Assembly: GCA_019916065.1 (NCBI GenBank)
Contig: CM034243.1
Span: 2,790,001 to 2,854,000 of the forward strand
Direction: 5' to 3'
Length of the DNA stretch: 64,000 nt
Source: Vitellaria paradoxa
Lineage: Eukaryota > Streptophyta > Magnoliopsida > Ericales > Sapotaceae
This document shows, piece after piece, positions 1 through 12,191 of this stretch. The notes beneath the pieces were generated by a model. The model did not search any database. It worked only from the letters and a program-made list of their open reading frames with translations, and was not told the origin of the DNA. Position numbers and translations under genes: made by a program. How positions within the stretch are numbered: the first letter of the stretch is position 1; every line of letters starts with the position of its first letter.

Positions 1-1771
1 TTTTGTAACTCTTATTACGTTGTTGAAGGCTATCAATAGAAAATTGAGTGTATCGTAGTCGTGGACATAAATATTTTGTCGAATCTTGCGAGTCTTGTAT
101 TATTACTTTCCTATTCATTTTTTTGACAGTTTGTCACGGGAAACAAAATTAATTAGTATTAAAACTATATTTATAGAGAAAAAATTGCTCTTTCGACTAA
201 AGTTAACTAACCATGCTGACGATACCTAAAGTTAAACATTAATTTATTAATCAATTTTACATAGCAAACAAAAAAGCAAATTGAGAAACTACCAACAATT
301 TGGGCTCGGAGACACCCCCCAAAAAAGGAGAAACAGTATGACCTAGATGCAGTTGTCATGGTTTTGGAATATTATAATATGTAAACATATTTTGGAATGT
401 TATATTAATTCTGATAAATACATAAACCTATCATTATCAGTTTTAAACATTTAGTTATATGTCAAACTTGAACTTCCAATTGTCTGAAGATTCATGTAGC
501 CATTCTATACGTGCTCCTCGGACCTCGACCGAGATGACTTCTTAGCAAAAGCCAAGGTGGACAGTGACCTTTCAAATTAACCGGCAGCTTAGTGCGACCT
601 TTGCAGACCAGGTATATATTTTGTGACGTGGAAGAAATCACTGGTTCTCATCCAATCCAAAAATGGTTTAGCTATATATTGATGTCTTCACAGGTCAACA
701 AGCTATCAACCACTCCTCCATTGATCACAAACTATTGATCTCAAAATAGCTTGTTGTTGTGTTAGGGTTTACGAGAAACTTGGGCTAGTTATATTATATA
801 AAACAAACCAACATTAAAAGAAAAAAAAAATAGTTATACCATGTTATAGTCACGGTCTCTGGTTCGCAGGCTGAACCCACGTCCAATTGGACTTGAGGAC
901 TTATGCGTCTTACTCCTAGCCATCTCGGCTATATCTCGATGACCTTTATCATCACAAAGTTATTATTAAAAGTGTGACACTTAAATTAGTATATAGTGAT
1001 CGTAATTGACTTTTGTTACGGGTTCGTGGCCACACAAATTTATCAATAAAAAAGATATTAAAACTAGTAATCAAATTTGATTTATCAATAGAATTATTAT
1101 ATATAGATAAATAATACCTTTAATTAATGATAGACTTCATGCCAAACATATGACGGCAATATGCATTACATTACTAAAAAAAATATTTTCGGTGATAAAA
1201 TTTTACATGGGTTTTTTTTCTTTTCTTTCTTTTTTTTTATTTTTATATTTTTATCATCAAAACTCTCATTTGTCGTAATGCGTCATATATAGCACAATTT
1301 GTAAGAAAATAAAATACTTTTCATTTTTTGCTAGCTAGAACTATATCTATAAAGATCGGACAATTAACCAAAAAAATAATAATATTAACAAAAACAAGAG
1401 AGGTACTACCCTCCTTTTTATCCGCGCTGGAGGGGGGGACACACAAGGCAAATTTGCTTCCATAAAATGTCTAAAATTAAGAGGGCAAATGAAAACGAAA
1501 TCAACTCGAATACCAGCAAATCAAATCATGCATGCAATGCCAGAAGTTTAACACCCAACAATCAATATTTGACATATATAGTTTCACACAACAACTAAGG
1601 AAACAATTCAAAAACCAAATCCAGAAATTAACAATAGTTTGGAATGCAATCCAAGTCAACAACTAAAACAAGAAAAGCAACATAGACCCCGGAGACCTAG
1701 TTGGCAGCTTAACAACATCTTCATCCTCGATTGACTAAATTCAGATTCATAGAGGCTTCATCTCAATCAAA
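1..1771. other. Intergenic region with no supported gene
   Basis: AT-rich DNA downstream of the response-regulator gene. No open frame here resembles a known protein. Around 1147-1290 there is a weak imperfect inverted pair (GACG..GCATTAC at the left against GTAATGCGTC at the right) that could be a decayed MITE. A short tRNA-B-box-like stretch near 860-880 lacks a matching A box. The 3' UTR of the minus-strand gene presumably ends somewhere in 1400-1771. Confidence 0.6.
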
Positions 1772-4700
1772 TCATGAGGAAGAAGACCACAAGAAGGACA
1801 AGTCATCAAATTCTTCTTGCCCAAACAGGTCAGGAATGGGGCTGTTTCTCAAATCAAATAACTCACTGTCGAATTCTTCATGCCCTTTGTTACCATCTTG
1901 TTCCTGTTGTGGAGCTGAAATCGCCATTGGAGGAGCAACAACGGCAGGAGATGGAGGAGTAGAAGTAGAAGTAAGAGCAACAACAGCAGGTGCAACCATA
2001 GCAGGAGCAGGAGCAGTTGGAGTATGGGCAACAATAACAGGAGCAGGACCAGGAGCAACAACAGTAGAAGTAGAAGTAGAAGCAGGAGTATGAGCAACAA
2101 TAGCAGTAGTAAGAGGAGGAGCAGGAGCAGGAGCAGGAGTAGGAACAGAAAAAATAGGTGCCAATCCCCCAAGTCCCAGTTGTTTCTGAACTGAATTGTT
2201 CAACAACCCATGTCCAATATTGCCGGAATTGCCATCACCACTAGTCGAATTGTTCAACAATCCTAGACTAGTACTATTTTTGACACTCCCAATATTCCCA
2301 GAATTGCCATCACCACCAATCAAATTAATCAACAATGCTGGAATAGTACTTTTTTTGACACTTCCAATATTACCAACATCGCCATCACCACCACTCGGAT
2401 TGTTCAACAATACCAAACTAGTACTATTTTTGACACTTCCAATATTGCCAGGATTGCCATCATCACCAATCGAATTGTCCAACAATGTTGGGTTAATACT
2501 ATTTTTGACATTTCCAATGTTGCCAGAATTGCTGTCACCACCAATCAAATTGTTTAGTAGACTAGTACTATTTTTGACACTTCCAGTATTTCCAAAATTG
2601 CCACCACCATGAACCAAATTGTTCAACTGCGCTAGACTAGTAGTACTATTTTTGACACTTCCGGTATTGCCAGTACCACCAATATTCAGATTGCTTAACA
2701 ATGCTGGACTAGTATTGTTGACACTTCCAATGCCGGAATTGCAAGCACCACCACCACCACTAAGCAGTGCCATATTTATCATTTGCACGGCTTGATCTCC
2801 GTTAGACTTGTTGGGTTTACCAAATTTTATCCGCTGATCGCCACGCTGGTTGACACAGATCCGCGGTCCAACGTAGTTAGTCGGAGGAGGACTAGAACCG
2901 AGCTGATGACTGCGCAGTGTGGTTAAACGTCCATGCACTTCAAGCCCTTCTGATGCGGATTTAGCAGCACTCAACATTCCCTGATTCAATAGCTGCACAG
3001 AATTTGGAAGAGTTACCAGAGAGGCATTGCTAGGAAGATTGCTGTTGAATTGAACTTTGTATCCGGGTTCGATTGTTGCCGCCAGCTGCTGAGCTGGTGG
3101 CGGCTTCTGGATTTGAGGAACCTCTCTTTGCCAGTTGTTGTTGCTCCCCGGCAGAAACTGGCTGCTAGATGATCCAAATTTACCCGAGTAAATGAGGTCG
3201 TCATTGTTGTTCTGGATCTCTGGTGTAGCAATCTCCGGCAATGATGACTTTTTTCGACCCTTCTGTTTCACGGAGATACGATACTTCTGCAACATTTAGT
3301 TACATCTACAATTAATCAATTGGTTTCTCAAAATGGTTGTGGTTCGAGAAAAAAACTTTCTTATTTGGACGAGCAATAGAGCAGCAAAACTATTTAGATA
3401 TATGTAATGTGAATAAATGAACAAAAACTATATATATTTGAAAATCAATCAATGCTTCTAAGCACCAATATATGCTGTCTGATATCTACTAAAAGACCAT
3501 ACATACATATAGGTCCCCCCCGGGGGGAGGGGGGGTCTAGAGGTAATTTGTTCACTCATTATAAATGATACTCCCGATTAAAGATTATATTTTAATTAAA
3601 TTAAAATTAAATAGTTTGATAGTTGTATAATATAAATACTTTATTCATTACATACATTCTAAGTGTATTAAAGACAAAATCACTAAAATATATACAAAAA
3701 AATATCATTTTTTCACCAACTCTGATACTTATATTCTACCCACCACAATAATCAAATCATGTTAATAAATGTCAAACATTATACATTTATAAATAATAGA
3801 GATATATACAAAGTAAAAGGATCTCTCTCTATAACATTATTCTTATTATGACATATTCCTAACTTAGACATCGAAGTATTTTTGGTCGGAGATCACCTTT
3901 AACCGTTTTTATTTCATTATTTTTTTACATATGAGTCAGTACTAACAAAGGAGACAAATGAAAAAAATAGGGCAAATAGGGTGATTTTTTCCGTACTATA
4001 TATATACACACACACAGAGTAAATCTTTAAGAAAGCATAAATTAACCTGCAAATGGCTAGAAACGTTGGTTGCTGTGAGTCCCGGGACATTCATATGTTT
4101 AAGAATCGTCCTTGGGCGAGCAACTGTTCGGAAAAAAAATTAAAAGTAATCATCACAAATAAAATTTTAGTAGTAGTAACAGTAGTAGTGCGTTATTATT
4201 AATGCAAATAAAAGAGAACAACAATGTCATCTTACAATGAAACCCTAAAGTGTTGACTGCATCCACAAACTTGAGATGTAGTTCCTCCGTCCAAGTCATC
4301 TTCGGCCTCATCGAGACGGGGTAACGGAAATTGTCTCCGACCACCTCCGAACTGCTCCCTCTTTTGCTCTTCTGCACCGATTTCCTTTTATTAACATTCA
4401 CCACCGGAGCTGCCGCGGTGGCATCAGTGGTGCTTTTGTTGTTGTTGTTTTTGTTATTGTTGTTGTTGTTGCTGTTGTTGTATCTGTTGAAGACTGTGAA
4501 CTGCCAAAGGTTCTTAACATCGCGAGCAAGTAACGGCTTCTCAAGATAGACACTGGCCCCCTTAGATAGACAGTGGATTTTCACGTCTTCTCTCATTTCA
4601 CTGGATAAAACTAAATCATGGGTACAAAGAACGTCAATAATGTAATTAATGTTAATTTCCTAAACATATGATGAAAGACAAGAAGTAGAAGGAGGATCGG

Positions 4701-7700
4701 TCTTGCTTTTAGGGGTGTGTGCATGTGTATGTGTGTGTATATATATACTTACAAACAAGGGGTCGTTGTGATTCTCGTTTGATTCTTTGGAGGAACTCAA
4801 TTCCATCCATATCCGGTAAGTTGAACTCTGTGAGTACGAGGTCAAGTTCATTCTTTCTTTGGGATACAAACGCCAATGCTTCTGTAGCACTCTCAACAGC
4901 AACAACTATAGAGGCAAAGCAAAAATGAGAGTATATTTATATAATAATATAGATTATGATTTAATAATTATATATTTTTAATCATCAAATTTATTTAATG
5001 ATCAAAATTATTTATTTCTTTTTTCACTTAATAAATTTAAATTTGAGATCATGATTTAACATTTATATATTTTCAATTGTTAAATTAATTCAATGGTCAA
5101 AATTATTTATTTTTCTTTCCATTTTATAAATATAAATTTAAATTATTTGCACATCAAATTATTTTTCTTAGTCTTTAAGTACAAATAATTATCAATATAT
5201 ATACATGTTACTATAATATCACTACTACAAAAATGTATAAACATCATAGCTCTTAGGCATGTTGTTTCACTTTCTATCTCGGTTACAAAAGTTTGATTGA
5301 TTCATGTGAGATTGTAAGTCACTTCTTTTTTATCACAACTTATAACCGTGATCGAAAACTTACAACAATCACACATTAAAAGTGTAATCTTTTATGGTAA
5401 AAACTGAGATAAAAAAAATCTCGTGTGATCTTTTATAAATTTTGATCACACTTTTTTTTTTTTTAAAATGATCAAATATAGACTAATAATCACACTGAAA
5501 AAATAGATTAATTTTAAATATAATAAAAATCTACATGGCAGCCTGCTATTATACTATCATAACACCATTTGGCGCCTTATTATTATAGCAACCTTATACA
5601 TTTGATATTTTTTTATTTCTACTGAGAATCAAACTCGTGCCAATCTTCTAGAAGTTAAGATAGTTAACCGCTACTCCAATCTATAATTTATATATACATT
5701 TTACATATTGATATATATAAAAAAAATTTCAATTTTGAGGTTACTAAAAGTAATAAAATTATATTATTTTAAGTTTTTTACAATAATTTATTATGACTTT
5801 TGTCCACCAATTAGTAGATAAAAGTTGCACTTTTCCTGATCAATTAGTAGGGAAAATGATAAAAATTTTACTTTTATTTATTTATTTTGACTTTTTGTAA
5901 TAATTTAAAATCATAACCAATATATAGAACTATGCGAATACTTAATAAATAATTTATGAATATTTATCATATTTAATTAAAAATGGTCTTAAATATTTTT
6001 CTTATTTTCCTTTAATCTTTTTGTATAGCATATATTTAATCATGACTCACTATTTATAATATATTTTTTCATTCTGTATTATATTTTTAAAATTAATTAG
6101 GTCGCACTTAGTTTTAGTTTTAGAAAATTTTTGAAAACTATTTTAAAAATTGATTTGTAATACAAAAATTATTTTCAATGATTATATTCAAAAATTAGTT
6201 CCAAAAAGACAAAAAAATGAAAATTTTTATTATTTTTATTTCTAAATTTTTATCAATTCCAACAAAATATAAAATAATATCACCTTTAATATAATTAATA
6301 TTAAAGATATACAAAACATTCATTAGATATTAAATATTTAATATTCACCTCGTTATAAGTCATACAAATTATGAAAACTATTCCCATATATTTACTGAAA
6401 AAATAATGATTATACATTTACCATTACTTAAATTTAATTTGGTAAATTTAGTTTTAACTTTAATTTAAAAATATTTTTATTTATTGATCTATGATTGTAG
6501 TTTTTTGTAGCATATTCAATTAATTAAAATAAATAAATAAATAAATGTTATAATAAAATTTATGAAATCTAATTTAAATTATATAAAGTGATAAACAAAA
6601 TTGTTTGAGAGATATATAGAGAAAAAAATAACAATATTATCTCTGATTCTTTTAATTATCTCGTTTTTTTTAAGATATGATTTTTCTCACTTTTTGATCT
6701 CAATTTTTTTCTAGAAATGTTTCCACTAATCTTTTATCTTGGTTTTTTTTAAAGATGGTTTCCACTGATCTTTTATCTCAGTTTTTTCTAGAGATGGTTT
6801 CCACTAATCTTTACCAAGATGGTTTCCACTGATCTTTTATCTCAGTTTTTTCTAGAGATATTTTTCACTAATCTTTTATCTCGTTTTAAATACAATTACA
6901 GTTTTAACAAAAGTGAGATAAAAAATATTAAAAGTAACTTTTTATCTAAGTTTTTTAATTAGACTGAGATAAAAAGTTTAATTCACAAATCTTTATCACG
7001 TTTTTTCTAAAACTGTGATCTTTATAAATTTTTTAGCGCGATCTTTATCAATTATTTTAGTAGTGTATATATATATATATATAATCTTTTTTTCTGATAT
7101 TTTATCGAGTTTGATTTCAATAACATGAACATGCCAACGCGAGATGAATTTATTTATTTTTTTCATAAATAAAATAATCGACGGTGGATATTGTAAATAT
7201 CAAAGACGATTATTGTTTATTAGTAAAAAGATAAATATATAAAAAATAAAAATAAAAACAATAACGTTTTTTTCATTGGAATAGATCCCTAAAGAATTAT
7301 TAGACAGAAAAAGTTACATAGGTGCATAGTAATTATATATATATATATATATATATTTAAATACTCAGATATTCGGACGAGATTTATATAATGCAAATTT
7401 AGGATAGATATGAAGAAATCAAATGCTACTATCAGTTAAACAATTCAACTCTCTTTATATAAATCATTCCTATATTGTATGATTTAGTGAAACTATTTTA
7501 AATACGCGATATCAAGGGAGAGATTTTGAAACTAATGATCCCTGCCGTGAATTAATTAGTTTGAAAATGGTCTAACAAAAATAAATAAATAAATAAATAA
7601 AATGATGAACTAAAATATATATATATATATATACCTTCATATTTGTTATCAGAAAGCATGGATGAGATGAATTTAAGAGATGCAGGGTTGGAATCCACGA

Positions 7701-7836
7701 CTAGAGCACGAAGACCAGCAGAAAAGGGTTTGGGATTCTCACTAAATTCATCGGAGGTGGTGGTGGGTACTCTCCCACTGCTAGTGCTTGGGACATGGCA
7801 ATATCCATGATTGGAAGAAGAACTTTCAGACTCCAT
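1772..7836 (-). CDS. Type-B (GARP) response regulator with Glu in place of the phospho-acceptor Asp
   Basis: Five exons on the minus strand: 7635-7836, 4753-4905, 4236-4610, 4047-4123 and 1772-3286. They join with GT-AG sites into a 773-residue protein. Residues about 41-155 form a CheY-like receiver and about 221-275 a GARP Myb-like DNA-binding domain (TWTEELHLKFVDAVNTLGF, then HMNVPGLTATNVSSHLQKY). The family are nuclear transcription factors at the end of the cytokinin His-to-Asp phosphorelay. The receiver is atypical: the acidic pocket reads VVDSN (D48 only) and the phosphorylation site reads LTEFNLPDMDG, so Glu94 replaces Asp. The switch residues S121/S122 and K143 (LEKP) remain. An Asn-rich linker (about 167-180) joins receiver to GARP. 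The C-terminal half holds Asn/Gly-rich tandem repeats, a Pro/Ala/Thr-rich stretch and an acidic end. It could be called an APRR2-like pseudo-regulator, but the LPDMDG loop looks more ARR-B-like. Start chosen because it opens exon 1 shortly downstream of a TATA box. Confidence 0.88.
2195..2735 (-). repeat. Intragenic tandem repeat encoding Asn/Gly-rich units
   Basis: The sequence tgacac recurs at 2281, 2356, 2431, 2506 (tgacat), 2575, 2653 and 2719, spacings 75, 75, 75, 69, 78 and 66 bases. All spacings are multiples of three, so each unit adds 22-26 residues to the response regulator without breaking the frame. The encoded consensus is close to GNIGSVKNSTxxLLNN followed by IGGDGNS. Units differ by substitutions and by small in-frame indels. 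Confidence 0.9.
4438..4490 (-). repeat. Trinucleotide tract coding for poly-Asn
   Basis: A (GTT)n/(AAC)n-like run lies inside exon 3 of the response-regulator gene and codes for an Asn-rich linker (NNSNNNNNNKNNNNK) between the receiver and the GARP domain. Such trinucleotide tracts are prone to in-frame length change. Confidence 0.85.
4951..5150. repeat. Two imperfect AT-rich repeats in intron 1
   Basis: Two units of roughly 95-100 bases, each running from atgatttaa through caaaattatttattt to ataaat, lie side by side in intron 1 of the response-regulator gene. They resemble segments of the Helitron-like elements at 10330-11543 and 54827-56019 (tttaactgttaaatttattta-type and aatggtcaaaattattt-type strings), so they are probably a decayed piece of the same family. 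Confidence 0.45.
5220..7065. mobile_element. Non-autonomous CACTA-type DNA transposon in intron 1
   Basis: The left end reads CACTACTACAAAAATG and the right end, reverse-complemented, reads CACTACTAAAATAATTG. Both ends are flanked by the direct repeat TAT (5217-5219 and 7066-7068), the 3-bp target duplication typical of CACTA/En-Spm elements. Inside both ends are many short repeats: at the right, gatggtttccactaatcttt and atctcagttttttctaga recur between 6690 and 7000; at the left, atcac/gtgat-type motifs occur. Such subterminal arrays bind the transposase in this superfamily. No transposase frame is present in the 1846 bases, so it is a deletion derivative. Its orientation is not defined by coding content. 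Confidence 0.75.
5626..5692 (-). mobile_element. Possible tRNA-derived SINE head
   Basis: On the minus strand the stretch reads GTAGCGGTTAACT (A-box-like) and, about 30 bases on, ACGAGTTTGATTCTC (B-box-like). It lies inside the CACTA element. Only about 65 bases are recognisable and no tail or target duplication was found. Confidence 0.35.
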
Positions 7837-7907
7837 GGAAAACTTGGGAAAGGAGAAAATCTTGTGAAGACAAGGATGTGAATTTTACTCCCCCCCCCCC
7901 CCTCTCT

Positions 7908-7922
7908 TTCTATATAAATAGA
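7908..7922 (-). promoter_or_regulatory. Probable TATA box of the response-regulator gene
   Basis: The minus strand reads TCTATTTATATAGA, about 75-85 bases upstream of the ATG at 7836, with a run of G (C on plus, 7891-7901) between the two. Position and sequence suit a core promoter element. Confidence 0.5.
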
Positions 7923-10286
7923 ATTTATTTATAACACCAACAAATGCTTCTCTGGTGAAAGTAATCCTGATGTATAGAACTTTGGCTAGCTCAGCGATAT
8001 AAATTCTTTTCCTTCCCTTCACAAATTCTCATAAATGACTTTTTTTTTTTTATGTTTTACTATGGCCAATCTTTAAATTATTTCTTAAACTTAGACATCT
8101 CAAAGTCAAAAAGTTTAGCATAGTCATAAATTCTATTACAAGAACATTGTTTTGGGTCAAGATATGTACATATATACACCATGCCTGACTTGGAATTTAG
8201 GAATTAAAAAATTATTTTGAGTTGCGTAAAAATGCATTAGTCAAATTAGATTTTGAGTTATAATGCAGCCTTCTTTATCTGGAACTCTAAATTTAAAAAA
8301 AAAATTAGAAGAATTTTAAAAATTTTTAACTTCTTTCCATCAAATTTTAAGACATGTCATAAATTTTACACTAATTTTTATTTTTTAATTTTTCAAAACT
8401 CCAAAGAAACTTAGCATAAAATATTATTTTTAATAATTTATTATTTATGAAAAACAAAAAATAAAAATAAAAATATTTCTCTAGGAGTAGAGGTTTTAAA
8501 TGGCTGGATAGACTCGAGAGAACGATTTTTTTCTCTCTAAAAATGGAACCTAATAAATGATATTTACACGAGGCATCGCCTTTCATGACTTCTGTCCAAA
8601 TAATTACTGATAATTAAGAGGTAATTAATGGATTATTAATTATAAACAATTTGCAATTCTAATTCAAATTTTCAACTAAAAAAAGGGGGTTGACCCCCAG
8701 TGATAAAAATCAGCTTTGCTCTAGAAAAAAAATTTAAGGATAGGCACGAAGGATGAACTTGACAATAGAATTTTTCATCCAATATTGACAACTACTCTCC
8801 TCAATGAAAAATATTAATTAATTAATTGGACATTACATTCTCATTAAGGTTGTGGATTAGTTTCAAAGGTTTCATTGAATTCACTACTAATTGAGGGAAG
8901 ATATAAATGGTAAGTGACCACACTAAATAAGGTTCTAATAATATTCTAACCAATTATATATTAGTATAATAATTTTTTTTTTTTTTTTGTATAGGAAAAA
9001 ATATGGTTTGTGTAAATGCCATTAATGAAATTCTTAAATTATTAGTAAAAGAGAATTTTTAATTGGCTTTATTGAAAATACAAAAAACAATAAACAAATA
9101 ATTTGATATTGCCAGAACATTTTTTAATTCACCTCGAATAATGTATAATCACTAATATGCATACAAATATTCTATTATTTTTCATCAATTAGGAGTGAAA
9201 ACAAGTCAAGTGGAGCATTACTTTAATTTACTTGAATTCAGTTCGAGTTATTCATATTAGGTTCAAAACTCAACTCAATAAAAAATAATTTAGACTATTA
9301 AACTAAATTAAATGATATCATTTTAATCAAAAATATAATAAATAAAATATTATAAAGATATAACTAAAATATTATAAAATATATATTATTTTATCGAGTT
9401 GGTTCACAAGGTCTTTTTAGCTTGATCGACCTTAATTTTAAATGAGTCATAAATTGAGCTTGATTCGAGTTTGTTTTAATCACAAAATAATATTTTTTCA
9501 ACCGAACTCAAATAACTCAAAAAAAGTTTGGTTCCGTTTTTAATGTCTCGTATTTTGTGCAGTGAGTATAGAATTTAAATTTATTATCTCGTAATTCGTA
9601 TTTATAAAAATTTATAAAATTTTGTAGTATTTTATTTTAACTCCAAACGGGTCCAATATATACATGGAGTGTGGGCCTTCAATCATTAAGCATCCCATAA
9701 TTAAAATGGTAATTAGCCGTGTCCTTTCTCCTTAATTAGCCAGTCAAAGCCTTATGAGAGTATTGTTAACAGTTTTCCTATTTCAATTCTTATTCTGCAG
9801 TACTACAATCATTCAACAGCATAGAGAGTCATTATTGATTCCCAACATTTATTATATATTGCTTGCTAATGTAGCAAATTTTAGCGTTCCAAAATAATAT
9901 AATTATTATCAATAAATGCAATAGTCACCTTTTTTTTTTTAAATTCAAAATGCAATAATTAGTTTTTTTTTTGAAAATTTAAAATTCAAATTTCAAAATT
10001 CAATGTAACCGATCTTGCTTACTAATGTGGTAGTTGGGGCCACTTAAAAAATTAATTTTCTATATATAGCGACCGTTTTTCTCATTCCCTGAATATTGAG
10101 AATCAAATATGTTATTAGGAATGAAATACGGAGGGGGTATAGTGATAGTGATACTGCTAGTGGTGTTTTTTTACTAATAATCTTTATATCTAAGGATAAA
10201 TAAGTTACCAACAATGCTCTTATGGCAAAACAATTTAATTTTTTTGCACTTTATTTAGGAACCTCAATGGTTTGGAGGGAATATGA

Positions 10287-10328
<42 letters not shown>
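7923..10328. other. Intergenic region with no supported gene
   Basis: AT-rich upstream DNA of the minus-strand response regulator. No frame resembling a known protein is visible. Poly-T and poly-A runs are common (for example 8041-8051 and 8972-8987). I see no complete mobile element. Confidence 0.5.

Positions 10329-10337
<9 letters not shown>
10287..10337. repeat. (TA)n microsatellite
   Basis: About 25 TA dinucleotides in an uninterrupted row. It abuts the left edge of the Helitron-like element and may represent expansion of that element's TATATAATAAAAC start. Confidence 0.95.
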
Positions 10338-10340
<3 letters not shown>

Positions 10341-11543
10341 AAACACATCTCTTTGATGGGACACGTGTGCACGTGGCAGCATTTAGGGAGGGTGGGTCAC
10401 TAGGTTTGCGGGGGGAGATAGAGAGAGAGAGAGAAAGAAGGGGCAGGAGGGTAGGTTTGCTGGGAGAGAGAAAATGGGAGGTTGGGATTAAGAGGAAGAA
10501 AAAGCGAGGGGGAGGGGCACAGAGAACGAGAAAAAGGGGGTTGGGAGAGTTTTTTTTTTAAAGATAAGTTGAATTTTTTTTTTAAAAATAATTAATTTAT
10601 TATATAATAATTAATAATTAAATTTAAATACATATATTTTTATATTTTTTTACATTATTTGTGTCATTTATATAATAAAAAAATTAAAGTATCTGAATTT
10701 GATATATTTGTAACCGTTAAATTTATTTAATTATCAAGATTATTTTTTTCTATCTACTTTAATTGTCTTTTTTGTCACTTTACATAAAAAAATACTTTTT
10801 TATTTTTTCATATTTTATTAAATATTTTTTTATAAATTTTTTAAAAATACTTTTTATATCTATATAATAAAACACAATAGTCGATGTGACAAAAGTTAAC
10901 TAACTTTTTTTGTTTTAAAAAAATAATATTTAAAATTTAATTTTAATGTACTCAAATTGAAAATTAAAAATAATATTCTCTAAAAATTTAATTTTAAACA
11001 ATAAACATTTGAAATAAAATTTTAATTTTTTTATGGGAAAATTCAATTTTAAAGTACTTAAAACTTAAAATTGTAAACACATACATTTTTACACTCTTTG
11101 TGTTATTTGAGATAAAAAAAAAAGCTAAAAAATTTAAATTTGAGATATTTTTAACTATTGAATTTACTCAATGGTCATTATTATTTTGTTATTTTTTACA
11201 ATTCAGTTGTCTTTTCAGTTATTTTACCTGAAAATACAATCTTTTATTTTTTTCATATCTTATTAAATATTTTTTCTAAAACATTTATTTGTGATAAATA
11301 ATAAAATTTTATATGTTTATTAAAGACTATATAGATTATTTTTATGTATGTTTGTATTATAAATTTATATTTGAGCTATTTATAGACCAAATCATATTTT
11401 TGTGCCTTTAGGTACAGGTAATTTCTACTTTTTGAAAAAAATAAATTTTAGTAAAAACAAGACAAAAAAACTTAAAAAAAAAAAAGAATTTTATGACCAA
11501 ATTAAGAGATAGGAAGTCCGTGCTTTGCACCGGTATTTGTTAG
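10330..11543 (+). mobile_element. Helitron-like non-autonomous element, possibly two nested copies
   Basis: The left side begins TATATAATAAAACACATCTC and GATGGGACACGTGTGCACG, resembling Helitron 5' ends. The right side at 11516-11543 reads GTCCGTGCTTTGCACCGG then TATTTGTTAG before T: an imperfect hairpin followed by a short tail, the standard Helitron 3' arrangement. A second start-like sequence (CTATATAATAAAACACAATAG) lies at 10860, so one element may sit in another. Internal parts (for example 10586-10800 and 10898-10985) match parts of the element at 54827-56019. No Rep/helicase coding is present. Confidence 0.55.
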
Positions 11544-11950
11544 TATATAAACAAAAAAGGTAAGAAAAGTGCAAATTAGAATAAAAATGAATAATAATTT
11601 GTTAATTAGGATATATATACACATTAGTTTGAAATGTTTCTTCAATGTGGTGTACCTGGCCAATTTTTTGAATTATCCCTACATGTGGGGACAAAGATAG
11701 CCACCATACATTGGTTAAATGGCTGGAGAGGTATAATTCTAACCATAGTACGTAGTAAAATACATTAATATGGTTTACGTACCCCAAAGATCTTAAATTA
11801 TTCTTAATTACAATGGGAATTATTGACTGGGCTTTGTTGTCAATGCATAGAATTGATTCCAGGGAGTATGGACTCTTCCTCGATCATCGATCTCCAGAAA
11901 TGGTACGGCGCGACCTTTTCTCCTCAGCCAACCTGAATTTAGTAAATTCA

Positions 11951-12154
11951 CCCTACATCAAATGAGGGTTTCAGTATGAAAAATTAGTTGCAATATATAA
12001 AATTTTGTTACTAATTTTTTTTTTTTATAAAAAATATTTTGTGGTAAAAAATTATCTTTTTTCATCAATAAATGAAGATTGTAACGACGAAATGATCTCC
12101 ATTATAAATTATTTTATCTTAGATTTTAATACTTTTAATTTTGATAACGCAATC

Positions 12155-12191
<37 letters not shown>

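Noticed and set aside
1849..2172. Open frame on the minus strand coding mostly for leucine
   Set aside because: It is a shifted frame of the Pro/Ala/Thr-rich and repeat region of the response-regulator exon; poly-Leu is an artefact of reading GCn/CCn repeats out of frame.
2196..2612. Plus-strand 138-residue frame across the response-regulator repeats
   Set aside because: It is antisense to the real exon, and its periodicity simply mirrors the coding repeat.
3513..3536. Run of C then G (3513-3536) as a regulatory structure
   Set aside because: Homopolymer runs of this type recur in the window (7891, 31791, 32825, 39238, 57560) and look like simple sequence or assembly-prone runs; no structure can be claimed.
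10283..10561. Open frame starting in the (TA)n run
   Set aside because: Consists of Ile-Tyr repeats followed by a GA-rich transposon part; no family resemblance.
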